A stretch of 64,000 nucleotides of DNA, from assembly GCF_900591205.1 (NCBI RefSeq), contig NZ_UUPU01000085.1:1-64000 (forward strand). The letters are read 5' to 3'. Under the pieces are notes generated by a model that did no database searches, was not told the DNA's origin, and worked only from the letters and a program-made list of their open reading frames with translations. The stretch is from Pseudomonas viridiflava. Its GTDB lineage: Bacteria > Pseudomonadota > Gammaproteobacteria > Pseudomonadales > Pseudomonadaceae. This document shows, one piece after another, positions 51,305 through 59,670 of the stretch (position 1 is its first letter; the number at the start of each line of letters is the position of its first letter). A program made the translations under genes and the position numbers.

Positions 51305-51769
51305 ATGCGCGTAATGAAGGGATTGCTCGGCCTGTTGCTGGCCATGCCGCTGCTGGCCTCGGCCGAAGAGATCGGCCAGGTGTCGACGGTGTTCAAGTTC
51401 GTCGGCCCCAACGACCGGATTGTGGTCGAAGCGTTCGATGACCCCAAGGTTGACGGCGTGACGTGCTATCTGTCCCGCGCCAAGACCGGCGGCGTCAAGG
51501 GGGGCCTGGGCCTGGCCGAAGACCGCGCCGAAGCCTCGATTGCCTGCCGTCAGGTTGGGCCGATTCGTTTCAAGGGCGAACTCAAGGATGGCGACGAAGT
51601 GTTCAAGGAGCGCACCTCGCTGGTGTTCAAGACCATGCAGGTGGTGCGTTTTCTCGACAAGAAGCGCAATACCCTGGTTTACCTGGTCTACAGCGACCGC
51701 TTGATCGAAGGCAGCCCACAGAACGCGGTAACCGCGATTCCGATTTTGCCGTGGCCTACCGCTCAGTAA
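51305..51769 (+). CDS. creA: CreA-family periplasmic protein
   Basis: 154 residues. A cleavable signal peptide (MRVMKGLLGLLLAMPLLASA, about 20 residues) precedes the CreA domain: CREA blocks DPKVDGVTCYLSRAKTGGVKG and QVGPIRFKGELKDGDEVF are typical. Periplasmic, function unknown. It is 15 bp after proB and is in the same position next to proB as in P. aeruginosa. Conserved cysteines C58 and C82 (approximate) may form a disulfide. Confidence 0.9.
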   Translation: MRVMKGLLGLLLAMPLLASAEEIGQVSTVFKFVGPNDRIVVEAFDDPKVDGVTCYLSRAKTGGVKGGLGLAEDRAEASIACRQVGPIRFKGELKDGDEVFKERTSLVFKTMQVVRFLDKKRNTLVYLVYSDRLIEGSPQNAVTAIPILPWPTAQ

Positions 51770-51870
51770 TCGGCAGGCGAGTTTTGTAATCGGCGTCTAT
51801 GATTGCAGGCTTGCGGGTTGTAATCTCGAACTGCCGCAAGGCAAAGAACATGGGATATCTGGAGTTCGTC

Positions 51871-52353
51871 ATGAGTGCTTTCCACGACCTGAAACTCAAA
51901 GCTTTAGACGGACAAGAGCTGCCGCTGGCGCCCTACAAGGGGCACGTTGTGTTGGTGGTCAACGTGGCCTCCAAATGTGGCTTGACCCCGCAATACGCGG
52001 CATTGGAAAACCTCTACCAGCAGTACAAGGACAAGGGCTTCACCGTGCTTGGCCTGCCTTGCAACCAGTTTGCAGGCCAGGAGCCGGGTTCCGAGGAAGA
52101 AATCCAGGCGTTTTGCAGCCTGAATTACGGTGTGACGTTTCCCTTGGGCAGCAAGCTCGACGTGAATGGCCCCGAACGTCATCAGCTGTACCGCTTGCTG
52201 GCGGGCGAGGGCGCCGAGTTTCCAGGGGATATCACCTGGAATTTCGAGAAATTCCTGTTGGGTAAGGATGGCCGGGTCCTGGCGCGCTTCTCGCCGCGTA
52301 CTGCACCGGATGACCCAACGATCGTCCAGGCCATCGAAAAAGCCCTGGGTTAA
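51871..52353 (+). CDS. Glutathione peroxidase family (thiol peroxidase type)
   Basis: 160 residues from ATG 51871, with GGAG 8 bp upstream; an in-frame ATG at 51850 has no better signal. The catalytic triad is visible: C36 in NVASKCGLTPQ (Cys rather than selenocysteine), Gln in CNQFAGQEPGSEEEI and Trp in ITWNFEKFLLG. The protein reduces hydroperoxides, usually with thioredoxin in such bacterial forms. Cytoplasmic by lack of signal. It has its own short leader after creA. Confidence 0.93.
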   Translation: MSAFHDLKLKALDGQELPLAPYKGHVVLVVNVASKCGLTPQYAALENLYQQYKDKGFTVLGLPCNQFAGQEPGSEEEIQAFCSLNYGVTFPLGSKLDVNGPERHQLYRLLAGEGAEFPGDITWNFEKFLLGKDGRVLARFSPRTAPDDPTIVQAIEKALG

Positions 52354-52702
52354 CGCTCAAGGCAAGGTTTTTTGCGGCGAGCAAGCGTCTGTGGCAAGCA
52401 AGGCAAGCGGGCCTCTGTGGCGAGCGGGCTTGCCCGCGTTGGGCTGCGCAGCAGCCCCCTAAAAAATCCCCGCTCTCCTTCAGTTAAAAACGCACTGCCT
52501 TTGGGGCTGCTTCGCAGCCCAACGCGGGCAAGCCCGCTCGCCACATAAGCCCCCTCGGCACACAGTCGCGCTCCTCAAAGCTTGGTGGCGAGTCAGTTCC
52601 GCCACTTTTACCCCTTAATCACCCAGATCAATAGTGCTACCCCGCACTGTGCACTCCCAATATTATCTGCATCATAAACCTCGTCTTCCGTGGAGTGCTC
52701 CC
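52354..52702. other. Gene-free region between the peroxidase and oxidoreductase genes
   Basis: 349 bp without a gene. It carries a long REP doublet and then about 150 bp that must include the promoter of the oxidoreductase gene. No clear promoter was assigned. Confidence 0.7.
52417..52544. repeat. REP-type inverted repeat pair
   Basis: GTGGCGAGCGGGCTTGCCCG followed by TTGGGCTGCGCAGCAGCCCC on the left; GGGGCTGCTTCGCAGCCCAA and CGGGCAAGCCCGCTCGCCAC on the right. It is the GTGGCGAG class of REP, larger than the TGTGGGAG class seen elsewhere. Confidence 0.88.
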
Positions 52703-53806
52703 ATGCCTGTCCAAGCCTTGTTCAAACCTTTCCAGCTCGGTGCACTGCAGCTGTCGACCCGCGTGGTCATGGCCCCCATGACCCGTTCGTTCTCGCCGGG
52801 TGGTGTGCCCAATTCCAAAGTGATCGAGTACTACCGCCGCCGCGCCGCCGCCGGCGTGGGCTTGATCATCACCGAGGGCACCGTGGTCGGTCACCAGGCG
52901 TCCAATGGCTACCCCAACGTCCCGCACTTCTATGGTGAGGCCGCGCTGGCCGGCTGGAAGAAAGTGGTCGAGGCGGTACACGCCGAAGGCGGCAAGATTG
53001 TCCCGCAGCTGTGGCACGTGGGCAGCGTGCGCCGTATCGGCACCGAGCCTGATGCCAGCGTGCCGGCCTACGGGCCAATGGAAAAACTCAAGGACGGCAA
53101 CGTGGTGGTCCACGGCATGACCGCCCAGGACATTCAGGACGTGATCCACGCCTTCGCCCAAGCCGCCAAGGATGCCCAGAGCATCGGCATGGACGGCGTA
53201 GAGATTCACGGCGCTCACGGCTATCTGGTGGACCAGTTCTTCTGGGAGGGCAGCAACCAGCGCACCGACGAATACGGTGGCAGCCTGGCCAACCGTTCGC
53301 GTTTTGCCATCGAGCTGATCCAGGCGACCCGCGCCGCCGTGGGCCCGGATTTTCCGATCATCTTGCGGTTTTCCCAATGGAAGCAGCAGGACTACACCGC
53401 GCGCCTGGTGCAAACACCGCAGGCATTGGGTGAGTTCCTCAAACCTTTGTCCGACGCAGGCGTGGATATTTTCCACTGCTCCACCCGTCGCTTCTGGGAA
53501 CCGGAGTTCGAGGGCTCCGACCTCAACCTGGCCGGTTGGACGCGCCAGCTCACCGGCAAGCCGACCATCACCGTGGGCAGCGTCGGCCTGGACGGCGAGT
53601 TCCTGCAGTTTATGGTCAACACCGACAAGGTGGCGCAGCCCGCCAGCCTGGAGAAACTGCTGGAGCGCCTGAACAACGACGAGTTTGATCTGGTGGCCGT
53701 AGGGCGTGCGCTGCTGGTCGACCCGGATTGGGCTGTGAAGGTGCGCGAAGGCCGCGAGGGCGACATCCTGCCCTTCAGTCGTGAGGCGCTGACGACCCTG
53801 GTGTAA
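52703..53806 (+). CDS. Old-yellow-enzyme NADH:flavin oxidoreductase (NemA/XenB-type)
   Basis: 367 residues from ATG 52703, with TGGAG upstream. It is an FMN TIM-barrel ene-reductase. FMN and substrate features include LSTRVVMAPMTRSF, HGAHGYLVDQFFWEGSNQRTDEYGGS and VGRALLVDPDWAVKVREGR. It has the length of classical OYE proteins and lacks the extra cluster of bacterial 2,4-dienoyl reductases. Substrates of such enzymes are enones, nitroesters and maleimides; the natural one is unknown. Its last 32 bp overlap the end of the convergent glycosyltransferase gene. Confidence 0.93.
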   Translation: MPVQALFKPFQLGALQLSTRVVMAPMTRSFSPGGVPNSKVIEYYRRRAAAGVGLIITEGTVVGHQASNGYPNVPHFYGEAALAGWKKVVEAVHAEGGKIVPQLWHVGSVRRIGTEPDASVPAYGPMEKLKDGNVVVHGMTAQDIQDVIHAFAQAAKDAQSIGMDGVEIHGAHGYLVDQFFWEGSNQRTDEYGGSLANRSRFAIELIQATRAAVGPDFPIILRFSQWKQQDYTARLVQTPQALGEFLKPLSDAGVDIFHCSTRRFWEPEFEGSDLNLAGWTRQLTGKPTITVGSVGLDGEFLQFMVNTDKVAQPASLEKLLERLNNDEFDLVAVGRALLVDPDWAVKVREGREGDILPFSREALTTLV

Positions 53807-54977
53807 GCGGCGACAGGGCGGGCAGCGGGTGCCCGTCCTTGCACACGCCACGTAGCTGGCGCTCGAACTGTTCGATAATCGCCGGCCAGCCCTGGCGGCT
53901 GGCGTGCTGCCGCGCATTCAGGCGGGCCCTGCGCAAGGTTTCGCGTTCTTCCAGCAGCCAGATGGCCGCATCGCAAAATGCCTCTTCATCCCCGGGCATC
54001 GCCAGCACGCCGTTGTAGCCATGACGAATGTGCTGGGTCGCGGCCGCCTGGTCGTAAGCCACCACACCAAGTCCGGACGCCATGGCTTCCAGCACCACAT
54101 TGCCGAAGGTTTCAGTCAGGCTGGGGAATAGAAACAGATCCCCCGAAGCGTAATGCCGCGCCAGCTCTTCGCCGCGCTGAGTGCCGCAAAACAACGCTTC
54201 AGGAAGATCGCGTTCCAGCAGCGGGCGTTGTGGGCCATCGCCGACGATGATCAGCTTTAGTCGACGCTGTGGATAAGTTGCCTGCACGGCATCAAAGCAA
54301 CGCTTGAGCAGCCCGAGGTTTTTTTCCTGGGCCAGGCGCCCGACATGCAGCACGGCGATATCGTCACTTTGCAAACCCCAGCTTTCGCGCAAGGCATTGT
54401 CACGTTTGGCGGGGTGGAACAGTTGGCTGTCGACCCCGCGTGACAACATTCCCAGGCGCTCGAAGTGCCGACGCTCCAACTCCATGCGCTGGCTGGCGCT
54501 GGGCACCAGAGTCAGCGTCGAACGGTTGTGAAACCAGCGCAGGTAATGGGTCACCATCCGGCTCAACAGGCTCAAACCGTACTGGTTCGAATACTGCTGG
54601 AAATTGGTGTGAAAGCCGCTGACCACACTGATCCCCAGACGTCGCGCCGCACGCAACGCCGACAGCCCCAGCGGGCCTTCGGTGGCGATGTACAGCACAT
54701 CCGGACGTTGGCGGGTCCAGCGGCGCAGCAATTTGTGCATCGACGACTGGCCCCATTGCAGGCCCGGGTAACCCGGCAATGGCCAGCCGCGGCATAGCAG
54801 CAATGCATCATCGCTGGGGCGGCTCTGGTCGCTGCCCTGGCGCGGGCGTACCAACTCGACCTGGTGGCCGCGTGCGCGTAAACCATCGCACAGGCGGCCA
54901 AGGGTATTGGCCACCCCGTTGATCTCTGGCGGGAAGGTTTCAGTGATAAGGGTGATGTGAAGCGAAGCTGTCGTCAT
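53775..54977 (-). CDS. Glycosyltransferase family 4-like protein
   Basis: 400 residues from ATG 54977. GT-B fold: the N-terminal acceptor domain starts ITLITETFPPEINGVANTLG. The C-terminal donor domain has VLHVGRLAQEKNL, LIIVGDGPQRPLLER and the E-x7-E-type motif FLFPSLTETFGNVVLEAMASG. It resembles GDP-mannose- or sugar-dependent mannosyltransferases of bacterial glycolipid synthesis, but donor and acceptor cannot be assigned. The cysZ gene lies upstream on the same strand. It overlaps the oxidoreductase gene by 32 bp tail to tail. Confidence 0.88.
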   Translation of the reverse strand: MTTASLHITLITETFPPEINGVANTLGRLCDGLRARGHQVELVRPRQGSDQSRPSDDALLLCRGWPLPGYPGLQWGQSSMHKLLRRWTRQRPDVLYIATEGPLGLSALRAARRLGISVVSGFHTNFQQYSNQYGLSLLSRMVTHYLRWFHNRSTLTLVPSASQRMELERRHFERLGMLSRGVDSQLFHPAKRDNALRESWGLQSDDIAVLHVGRLAQEKNLGLLKRCFDAVQATYPQRRLKLIIVGDGPQRPLLERDLPEALFCGTQRGEELARHYASGDLFLFPSLTETFGNVVLEAMASGLGVVAYDQAAATQHIRHGYNGVLAMPGDEEAFCDAAIWLLEERETLRRARLNARQHASRQGWPAIIEQFERQLRGVCKDGHPLPALSPLTPGSSAPHD

Positions 54978-55031
54978 GACCCACAGTGTCACTGTGGGCC
55001 ATGTCGTCATTGTGTCACCCAGATGATGGAT

Positions 55032-55796
55032 TTATGACTGGGTGATCTTTTGCGCCGCCATTGCTTCGCCACCTTGCTCGCGCACCCAGAACAACGTGGC
55101 GCCGGCCACCGCCGCCGGCATCATCAGCAGGTTGACCACCGGCACCAGCAGCACCAGGTAGACGATGCCGCCAAAGCTCATGCTCTGCCAGCGTTTTTGG
55201 CGCAGCCAGGCGAGCATTTCGTTCCAGCCCAGTTTGTGGTTGTCCGCCGGATAGTCGATGTACTGGATCGCCATCATCCACACGCCGAACAGCAGCCACA
55301 GCGGCGCGGCGATCAGGTTGACCACCGGAATGAACGACAGGATAAACAGGCCGATGGCCCGCGGTAGAAAGTAGCCCAGCTTACGCATTTCCCGCGCCAG
55401 TGTGCGCGGCACCATGGCGATCAGTTCGCCCCAACTGAAGGCTGGGAAGTCATCGGTGCCGCGTACCACCACCTCGACTTTCTCCGAGAGAAAGCCGTTG
55501 AACGGCGCGGCGATGATATTGGCCAGCATGGTGAAGGTGAAAAACACCATCAGCACCACCAGCACCACAAACAGCGGCCATAGCAGGTAATTCAAAAAGC
55601 TCAGCCAGCCAGGCAGTGTCGGCATCAAATGGTCGACCCACAGGCTGAACTGATGGCCGGCGAAATAGATCAAGCCGACGAACAGCACCAGGTTGATCGC
55701 CAGCGGCAGCAATACAAACAGGCGCAGGCCGGGGCTCAACACCAGTTTGAGACCTTCACGCAGGTATTGCGGGCCGGAAAGAGCAGGGGCGGGCAT
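55032..55796 (-). CDS. cysZ: Sulfate transporter CysZ
   Basis: 254 residues. An EI24/CysZ-family inner membrane protein that mediates sulfate uptake, with four to six hydrophobic segments (for example LRLFVLLPLAINLVLFVGLIY and LFVVLVVLMVFFTFTMLANII). The cytoplasmic loop includes RGTDDFPAFSWGELIAMVPR. Adjacent to the glycosyltransferase gene on the minus strand (54 bp apart) and divergent from trxB across about 294 bp. The assignment is by full-length family similarity. Confidence 0.92.
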   Translation of the reverse strand: MPAPALSGPQYLREGLKLVLSPGLRLFVLLPLAINLVLFVGLIYFAGHQFSLWVDHLMPTLPGWLSFLNYLLWPLFVVLVVLMVFFTFTMLANIIAAPFNGFLSEKVEVVVRGTDDFPAFSWGELIAMVPRTLAREMRKLGYFLPRAIGLFILSFIPVVNLIAAPLWLLFGVWMMAIQYIDYPADNHKLGWNEMLAWLRQKRWQSMSFGGIVYLVLLVPVVNLLMMPAAVAGATLFWVREQGGEAMAAQKITQS

Positions 55797-56090
55797 GGCG
55801 AACTCCGAGCAGGATGACGAACGCGCCGACCTTACCGGCTTTGCATTGAAGGCGAAAGCGCGGCCGGTGCGACGACATCAACGGTAACAAAGGCGTCGAT
55901 TAATCGAGCTGACTGCATAGAGACCACCTATGAGCTGGATTGTTATTCCGTATTTCCTTAATCTTGCCCCCCTCGATACGCTGCACCCATTATTTTTCAG
56001 GGCCTGCGAGTTCAAGCCTTCCCCAAGTGCTTCGTGGTCCCTTTTTTATTCCAGCCGCCTTGTAGTCCGGGCGGTCGACAGGAGTGATTC

Positions 56091-57053
56091 ATGTCTGATA
56101 CCCGTCATTCGCGAGTGATTATTCTCGGTTCCGGCCCTGCCGGTTATAGCGCTGCCGTCTACGCTGCCCGGGCCAACCTCAAGCCGCTGCTGATCACCGG
56201 CATGCAGGCGGGCGGTCAGTTGACCACCACCACTGAAGTCGACAACTGGCCGGGCGACGTCCACGGCCTGACCGGCCCGGTGCTGATGGAGCGTATGAAA
56301 GAGCACGCCGAGCGCTTTGAAACCGAGATCGTCTTTGACCACATCAACCAGGTCGATTTCTCGAAGAAGCCTTACAGCCTGACCGGCGACAGCGGCGTCT
56401 ACACCTGTGACGCGCTGATCATCGCCACTGGCGCCAGCGCTCGTTACCTGGGCCTGCCATCGGAAGAAGCCTTCATGGGCAAAGGCGTTTCCGCCTGCGC
56501 GACCTGTGATGGTTTCTTCTACCGCAACAAGCCGGTTGCTGTGGTCGGTGGCGGCAACACCGCCGTGGAAGAAGCCCTGTACCTGGCCAACATCGCCAGC
56601 ACCGTGACCCTGGTTCATCGCCGCGAAACCTTCCGCGCCGAGAAGATCCTGATCGACAAGCTGCATGCCCGTGTGGCTGAAGGCAAGATCATCCTCAAGC
56701 TCAACGCCACCCTCGACGAAGTCTTGGGCGACAATATGGGCGTGACCGGTGCTCGCCTGAAAAACAACGACGGCAGCTTCGACGAGCTGAAAGTCGACGG
56801 CGTGTTTATCGCCATCGGCCACACCCCGAACACTTCGCTGTTCGAAGGCGTGCTGGAAGCCAAAGACGGCTACCTGGTCGTGCAGGGCGGCCGTGAAGGC
56901 AATGCGACTGCGACCAACATCGAAGGCATCTTCGCTGCCGGTGACGTGGCTGACCACGTTTACCGTCAGGCCATTACCTCGGCCGGTGCCGGCTGCATGG
57001 CGGCTCTGGATGCCGAGCGTTACCTCGACGGTTTGAAGGACGCTTCGTTCTAA
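56091..57053 (+). CDS. trxB: Thioredoxin-disulfide reductase TrxB
   Basis: 320 residues. It reduces thioredoxin with NADPH through FAD and a redox-active disulfide. The FAD motif GSGPAGYSAAVYAARA is at residues 13-28. The active-site pair is C136 and C139 in CATCDGFF. The NADPH motif VVGGGNTAVEEA lies near residue 153. A terminator follows immediately. The 294-bp upstream gap, shared with divergent cysZ, holds no convincing gene. Confidence 0.97.
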   Translation: MSDTRHSRVIILGSGPAGYSAAVYAARANLKPLLITGMQAGGQLTTTTEVDNWPGDVHGLTGPVLMERMKEHAERFETEIVFDHINQVDFSKKPYSLTGDSGVYTCDALIIATGASARYLGLPSEEAFMGKGVSACATCDGFFYRNKPVAVVGGGNTAVEEALYLANIASTVTLVHRRETFRAEKILIDKLHARVAEGKIILKLNATLDEVLGDNMGVTGARLKNNDGSFDELKVDGVFIAIGHTPNTSLFEGVLEAKDGYLVVQGGREGNATATNIEGIFAAGDVADHVYRQAITSAGAGCMAALDAERYLDGLKDASF

Positions 57054-57060
57054 CCCGTTG

Positions 57061-57096
57061 AAATAAAAAAACCGGCTGAGAGGCCGGTTTTTTTTG
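57061..57096 (+). terminator. Rho-independent terminator after trxB
   Basis: AAAAAAACCGGC-TGAGA-GGCCGGTTTTTTTT, a hairpin with A and T tracts 8 bp after the stop. Confidence 0.94.
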
Positions 57097-57124
57097 CTCG
57101 CGATGTTGTGATCGCCATAGTTCA

Positions 57125-57216
57125 AATGTGGGAGCGGGCTTGCTCGCGAATGCGATCCATCAGAGACATGGTCAGTGACTGACCCTGCGCTTTCGCGAGC
57201 AAGCCCGCTCCCACAT
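57125..57216. repeat. REP-type inverted repeat pair
   Basis: AATGTGGGAGCGGGCTTGCT faces AGCAAGCCCGCTCCCACAT. The central segments GTCAGTGA and GACTGACC are near inverses of one another as well. It lies between convergent trxB and the hopJ-type gene. Confidence 0.87.
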
Positions 57217-57233
57217 GTTGATCTGTGTTTGAC

Positions 57234-57575
57234 TCAGGATTTGCGAGTCAAAGGCTGCGCCGTAAACTTCACGCCCGCCAGACCCTGCGCAATCAACGCA
57301 CGAATATTGCCATGGTCACTGCCCTCAGGCGTCGCCACCACCGAACGGTAATGCTCACCAAACGCCAGCAGCGCTTCGTGATCGCTCAAGCCTTCCAGCA
57401 GTGCCAAACCCAGAGTTTTGCACGAACCCTCGTTCTGCCCGGCGGCGTTTTCTACAGTACCGTTGGTGAACGCTTGCGGCTGGTAGTCGTAACCAGCGGC
57501 CACAAATGCCAGGGTATCGGCAAAGATGTGTTCGCCGCTGTTGAGGCTGGTGCGCAGGGTGTTCAGATCAGTCAT
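57234..57575 (-). CDS. HopJ-type family protein
   Basis: 113 residues from ATG 57575. HopJ (PF08888) pattern: HIFADTLAFVAAGYDYQPQAFTNG, then NEGSCKTLGLALLEGL and ALLAFGEHYR. HopJ was named for a P. syringae type III effector, but homologues are widespread in non-pathogens, and here the gene lies in a metabolic operon with no secretion genes. Its role is unknown. It overlaps the DUF1244 gene by 8 bp and is the last gene of the fol operon. Confidence 0.88.
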   Translation of the reverse strand: MTDLNTLRTSLNSGEHIFADTLAFVAAGYDYQPQAFTNGTVENAAGQNEGSCKTLGLALLEGLSDHEALLAFGEHYRSVVATPEGSDHGNIRALIAQGLAGVKFTAQPLTRKS

Positions 57576-57864
57576 GGGTTTTTCCTTTGGCAAACGTCGC
57601 CTGTTGGTCGGCGCTGGCTTCTTTCTGGTATTGGGCTTTCCACTCGGCGTACGGCATGCCGTACACCACTTCACGGGCGTCATCGAGGCTCAGCTCGATG
57701 TGGCGTTCGTCGGCCTCGGCCTTGTACCACTTGGACAAGCAGTTGCGGCAGAAGCCCGAGAGGTTCATCAGGTCGATGTTCTGCACATCCTTGCGGCTGT
57801 CCAGGTGCGCCACCAGTCGGCGGAAGGCGGCGGCTTCGAGTTCGAGGCGTTGTTGATCGTTCAT
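57568..57864 (-). CDS. DUF1244 family protein
   Basis: 98 residues, the full size of this small cytoplasmic family of unknown function. The domain is LDSRKDVQNIDLMNLSGFCRNCLSKWYKAEADERH, with a CxxC-like pair (FCRNC) that could bind metal. It overlaps hopJ by 8 bp and lies 84 bp after folX, in one likely operon with folM-folE-folX. Confidence 0.88.
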   Translation of the reverse strand: MNDQQRLELEAAAFRRLVAHLDSRKDVQNIDLMNLSGFCRNCLSKWYKAEADERHIELSLDDAREVVYGMPYAEWKAQYQKEASADQQATFAKGKTHD

Positions 57865-57892
57865 GGTGGTCTCTTTGAGACAGCTTCAAGCG

Positions 57893-57965
57893 GGCAGGCT
57901 TCAAGCTGCAAGTTGGAGTGTGGTCGGCCTTTAGCTTATCGCTTGCAGCTAGCGGCTTGCAGCCA
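57893..57965. repeat. CTTGCAGC-type palindromic repeat
   Basis: GCTTCAAGCTGCAAG faces CTTGCAGCTAGCGGCTTGCA with imperfect pairing. It belongs to a different small family from the other palindromes, between folX and the DUF1244 gene. Confidence 0.6.
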
Positions 57966-58320
57966 GCGTTATCGACACCGACTCGGCAAAGCGCAGCGCG
58001 TGGGGCTTGTCCACTTCGACTTCGGCGTACAGCACCGATTCGTTGCTCATCACCAGGTCCAGCAGTTCCTGGGTCAGGCGCTCCAGCAGAGCGAAGCGGT
58101 TGCCTTCGACGTGGGCGATGATGGCTTTGGTGATGGTGCGGTAGTTCAGTGCGTGGTCGATATCGTTGTCGCGCACGGCTTCCTGAGCGGCGTACAGGAT
58201 GGTCAGGTTGATCAGCACGTCCTGCTTGTTGAGGATCTCGTCCTCGTTGATGCCGATAAAGGTGCGCAGGCACAGGTCCTTGACCCGGATGCGCGCCATG
58301 CCTGGTTGAAGTTGTGGCAT
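57949..58320 (-). CDS. folX: Dihydroneopterin triphosphate 2'-epimerase FolX
   Basis: 123 residues. It belongs to the FolB/FolX aldolase-epimerase fold. It epimerises dihydroneopterin triphosphate to dihydromonapterin triphosphate for tetrahydromonapterin. Features are RIRVKDLCLRTFIGINEDE near the start, the HALNYRTITKAI segment and the C-terminal VEVDKPHALRFAESVSI. It follows folE by 2 bp. The neighbourhood folM-folE-folX favours FolX over FolB. Confidence 0.9.
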   Translation of the reverse strand: MPQLQPGMARIRVKDLCLRTFIGINEDEILNKQDVLINLTILYAAQEAVRDNDIDHALNYRTITKAIIAHVEGNRFALLERLTQELLDLVMSNESVLYAEVEVDKPHALRFAESVSITLAASR

Positions 58321-58322
58321 TG

Positions 58323-58883
58323 CTACTTGCTCCGTCCAATCAGTTGCAGGAACTCCATGCGGGTGGTGTTCGACTCACGGAAGGCGCCGAGCATCACCGA
58401 GGTGTTCATGGTTGAATTCTGTTTTTCTACGCCGCGCATCATCATGCACATATGTTTGGCTTCGATCACCACCGCCACGCCGGCAGCCTGGGTGACGTGC
58501 TGGATCGCGTCGGCGATCTGGCGTGTGAGGTTTTCCTGGATCTGCAGGCGCCGTGCGAACATGTCGACAATGCGCGCCAGCTTCGACAGGCCGAGTACCT
58601 TGCCGGTCGGAATATAGGCCACATGGGCCTTGCCGATAAAGGGCAGCAGGTGGTGCTCGCACAGCGAGTACAACTCGATGTCCTTGAGGATCACCATCTC
58701 GTCATTGTCGGACGCAAACAACGCGCCGTTGACGATTTCTTCCAGGTTCTGCTCATAGCCATGACACAGGTATTGCATGGCTTTGGCGGCACGCTTGGGG
58801 GTGTCGAGCAAGCCTTCGCGTTCCGGGTCTTCGCCCAGGCCCTTGAGGATCTCGCGATAGTGGTGGGGCAGGGATAAGGTCAT
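58323..58883 (-). CDS. folE: GTP cyclohydrolase I FolE
   Basis: 186 residues. It converts GTP to dihydroneopterin triphosphate, the entry to folate and monapterin synthesis. The zinc ligands C75, H78 and C146 are in LYSLCEHHLLPF and EAKHMCMMMRG. The GTP-binding motifs include IPTGKVLGLSKLARIV and the conserved RLQIQENLT. Pseudomonads often carry more than one FolE; this one, next to FolX and FolM, likely serves tetrahydromonapterin rather than folate. Confidence 0.95.
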   Translation of the reverse strand: MTLSLPHHYREILKGLGEDPEREGLLDTPKRAAKAMQYLCHGYEQNLEEIVNGALFASDNDEMVILKDIELYSLCEHHLLPFIGKAHVAYIPTGKVLGLSKLARIVDMFARRLQIQENLTRQIADAIQHVTQAAGVAVVIEAKHMCMMMRGVEKQNSTMNTSVMLGAFRESNTTRMEFLQLIGRSK

Positions 58884-58903
58884 ACAACATCCTCACAAAC
58901 GGC

Positions 58904-59614
58904 TTACTTGATATGCCGCCCGCCGTTGACGGTCAGGGTGGTTCCGGTCACATAGGGGTTGTCCAGCAGGTAACGCAGGCTCTGGTAGATCACCTCGGGC
59001 CCAGGCTCGATGCCCAGTGCCGATTTGGCCAGCACCTTGGTGCGGTAGGCCGCGTCGTCGTCTTCATTGAACATCACCATCGCCGGCGCAATGCCGTTGA
59101 CCTTGATCAGCGGCGCAAACTGCGCGGCAAACGACAGCGTGAGGCTGTCGAGCCCGGCCTTGGTGGCGCAATAGGCGATGTGCTGGCGGCTGCCCTTGCG
59201 CACTACGTCATCGCTGATATGCACGATGTCGGCAGGTGTCGAGCGCTGCAGCAGAGGTGAACAATGCAGGTTGATCAGGTACGGCGCAAGCATGTGCACG
59301 CTGAACATGTCGGTAAAAGCACGACTTTCGTCACCCGGTGTTTCCGCAACCCACGCCGAGGCATTGTGGACGATCGCCCGCAGGCTTTGGGTATGGGCGT
59401 TCAGCTCAGTGATAAACGCGAGAATCCCGGCTTGCGTGGAAAAGTCGGCAAATAGACCCACGGCACCACGCTCACGCAGGGCCTGCACACCGGGGCGTTC
59501 GCTGCGGTAGCTGAAAATCACCGACTGGCCCTCGTCCAGCAAGCGCTGGGCGCAATGCAGGCCGACACGCTGGCCGGCGCCGGTGATCAGGATCGGGGCG
59601 GGTGTGGAAGTCAT
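58904..59614 (-). CDS. folM: Dihydromonapterin reductase FolM
   Basis: 236 residues, short-chain dehydrogenase. It reduces dihydromonapterin (and dihydrofolate) with NADPH to the tetrahydro form, a cofactor for phenylalanine hydroxylase in pseudomonads. The cofactor-binding motif GAGQRVG is at residues 12-18, and the catalytic YxxxK is AYCATKAGLDSL. The Ser of the triad is in VHISDDVVR. The gene leads the folM-folE-folX operon. Confidence 0.9.
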   Translation of the reverse strand: MTSTPAPILITGAGQRVGLHCAQRLLDEGQSVIFSYRSERPGVQALRERGAVGLFADFSTQAGILAFITELNAHTQSLRAIVHNASAWVAETPGDESRAFTDMFSVHMLAPYLINLHCSPLLQRSTPADIVHISDDVVRKGSRQHIAYCATKAGLDSLTLSFAAQFAPLIKVNGIAPAMVMFNEDDDAAYRTKVLAKSALGIEPGPEVIYQSLRYLLDNPYVTGTTLTVNGGRHIK

Positions 59615-59670
59615 GGGGGGCTCGCGTCGCTGGCAGAGTGAAACTATACCAGCGACCGGCCGCCCTGTAC

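Noticed and set aside
55930..56118. 62-codon frame before trxB (MSWIVIPYFLNLAP start)
   Set aside because: No strong ribosome binding site, overlaps the trxB start and its 5' region, no family match; kept as leader DNA.
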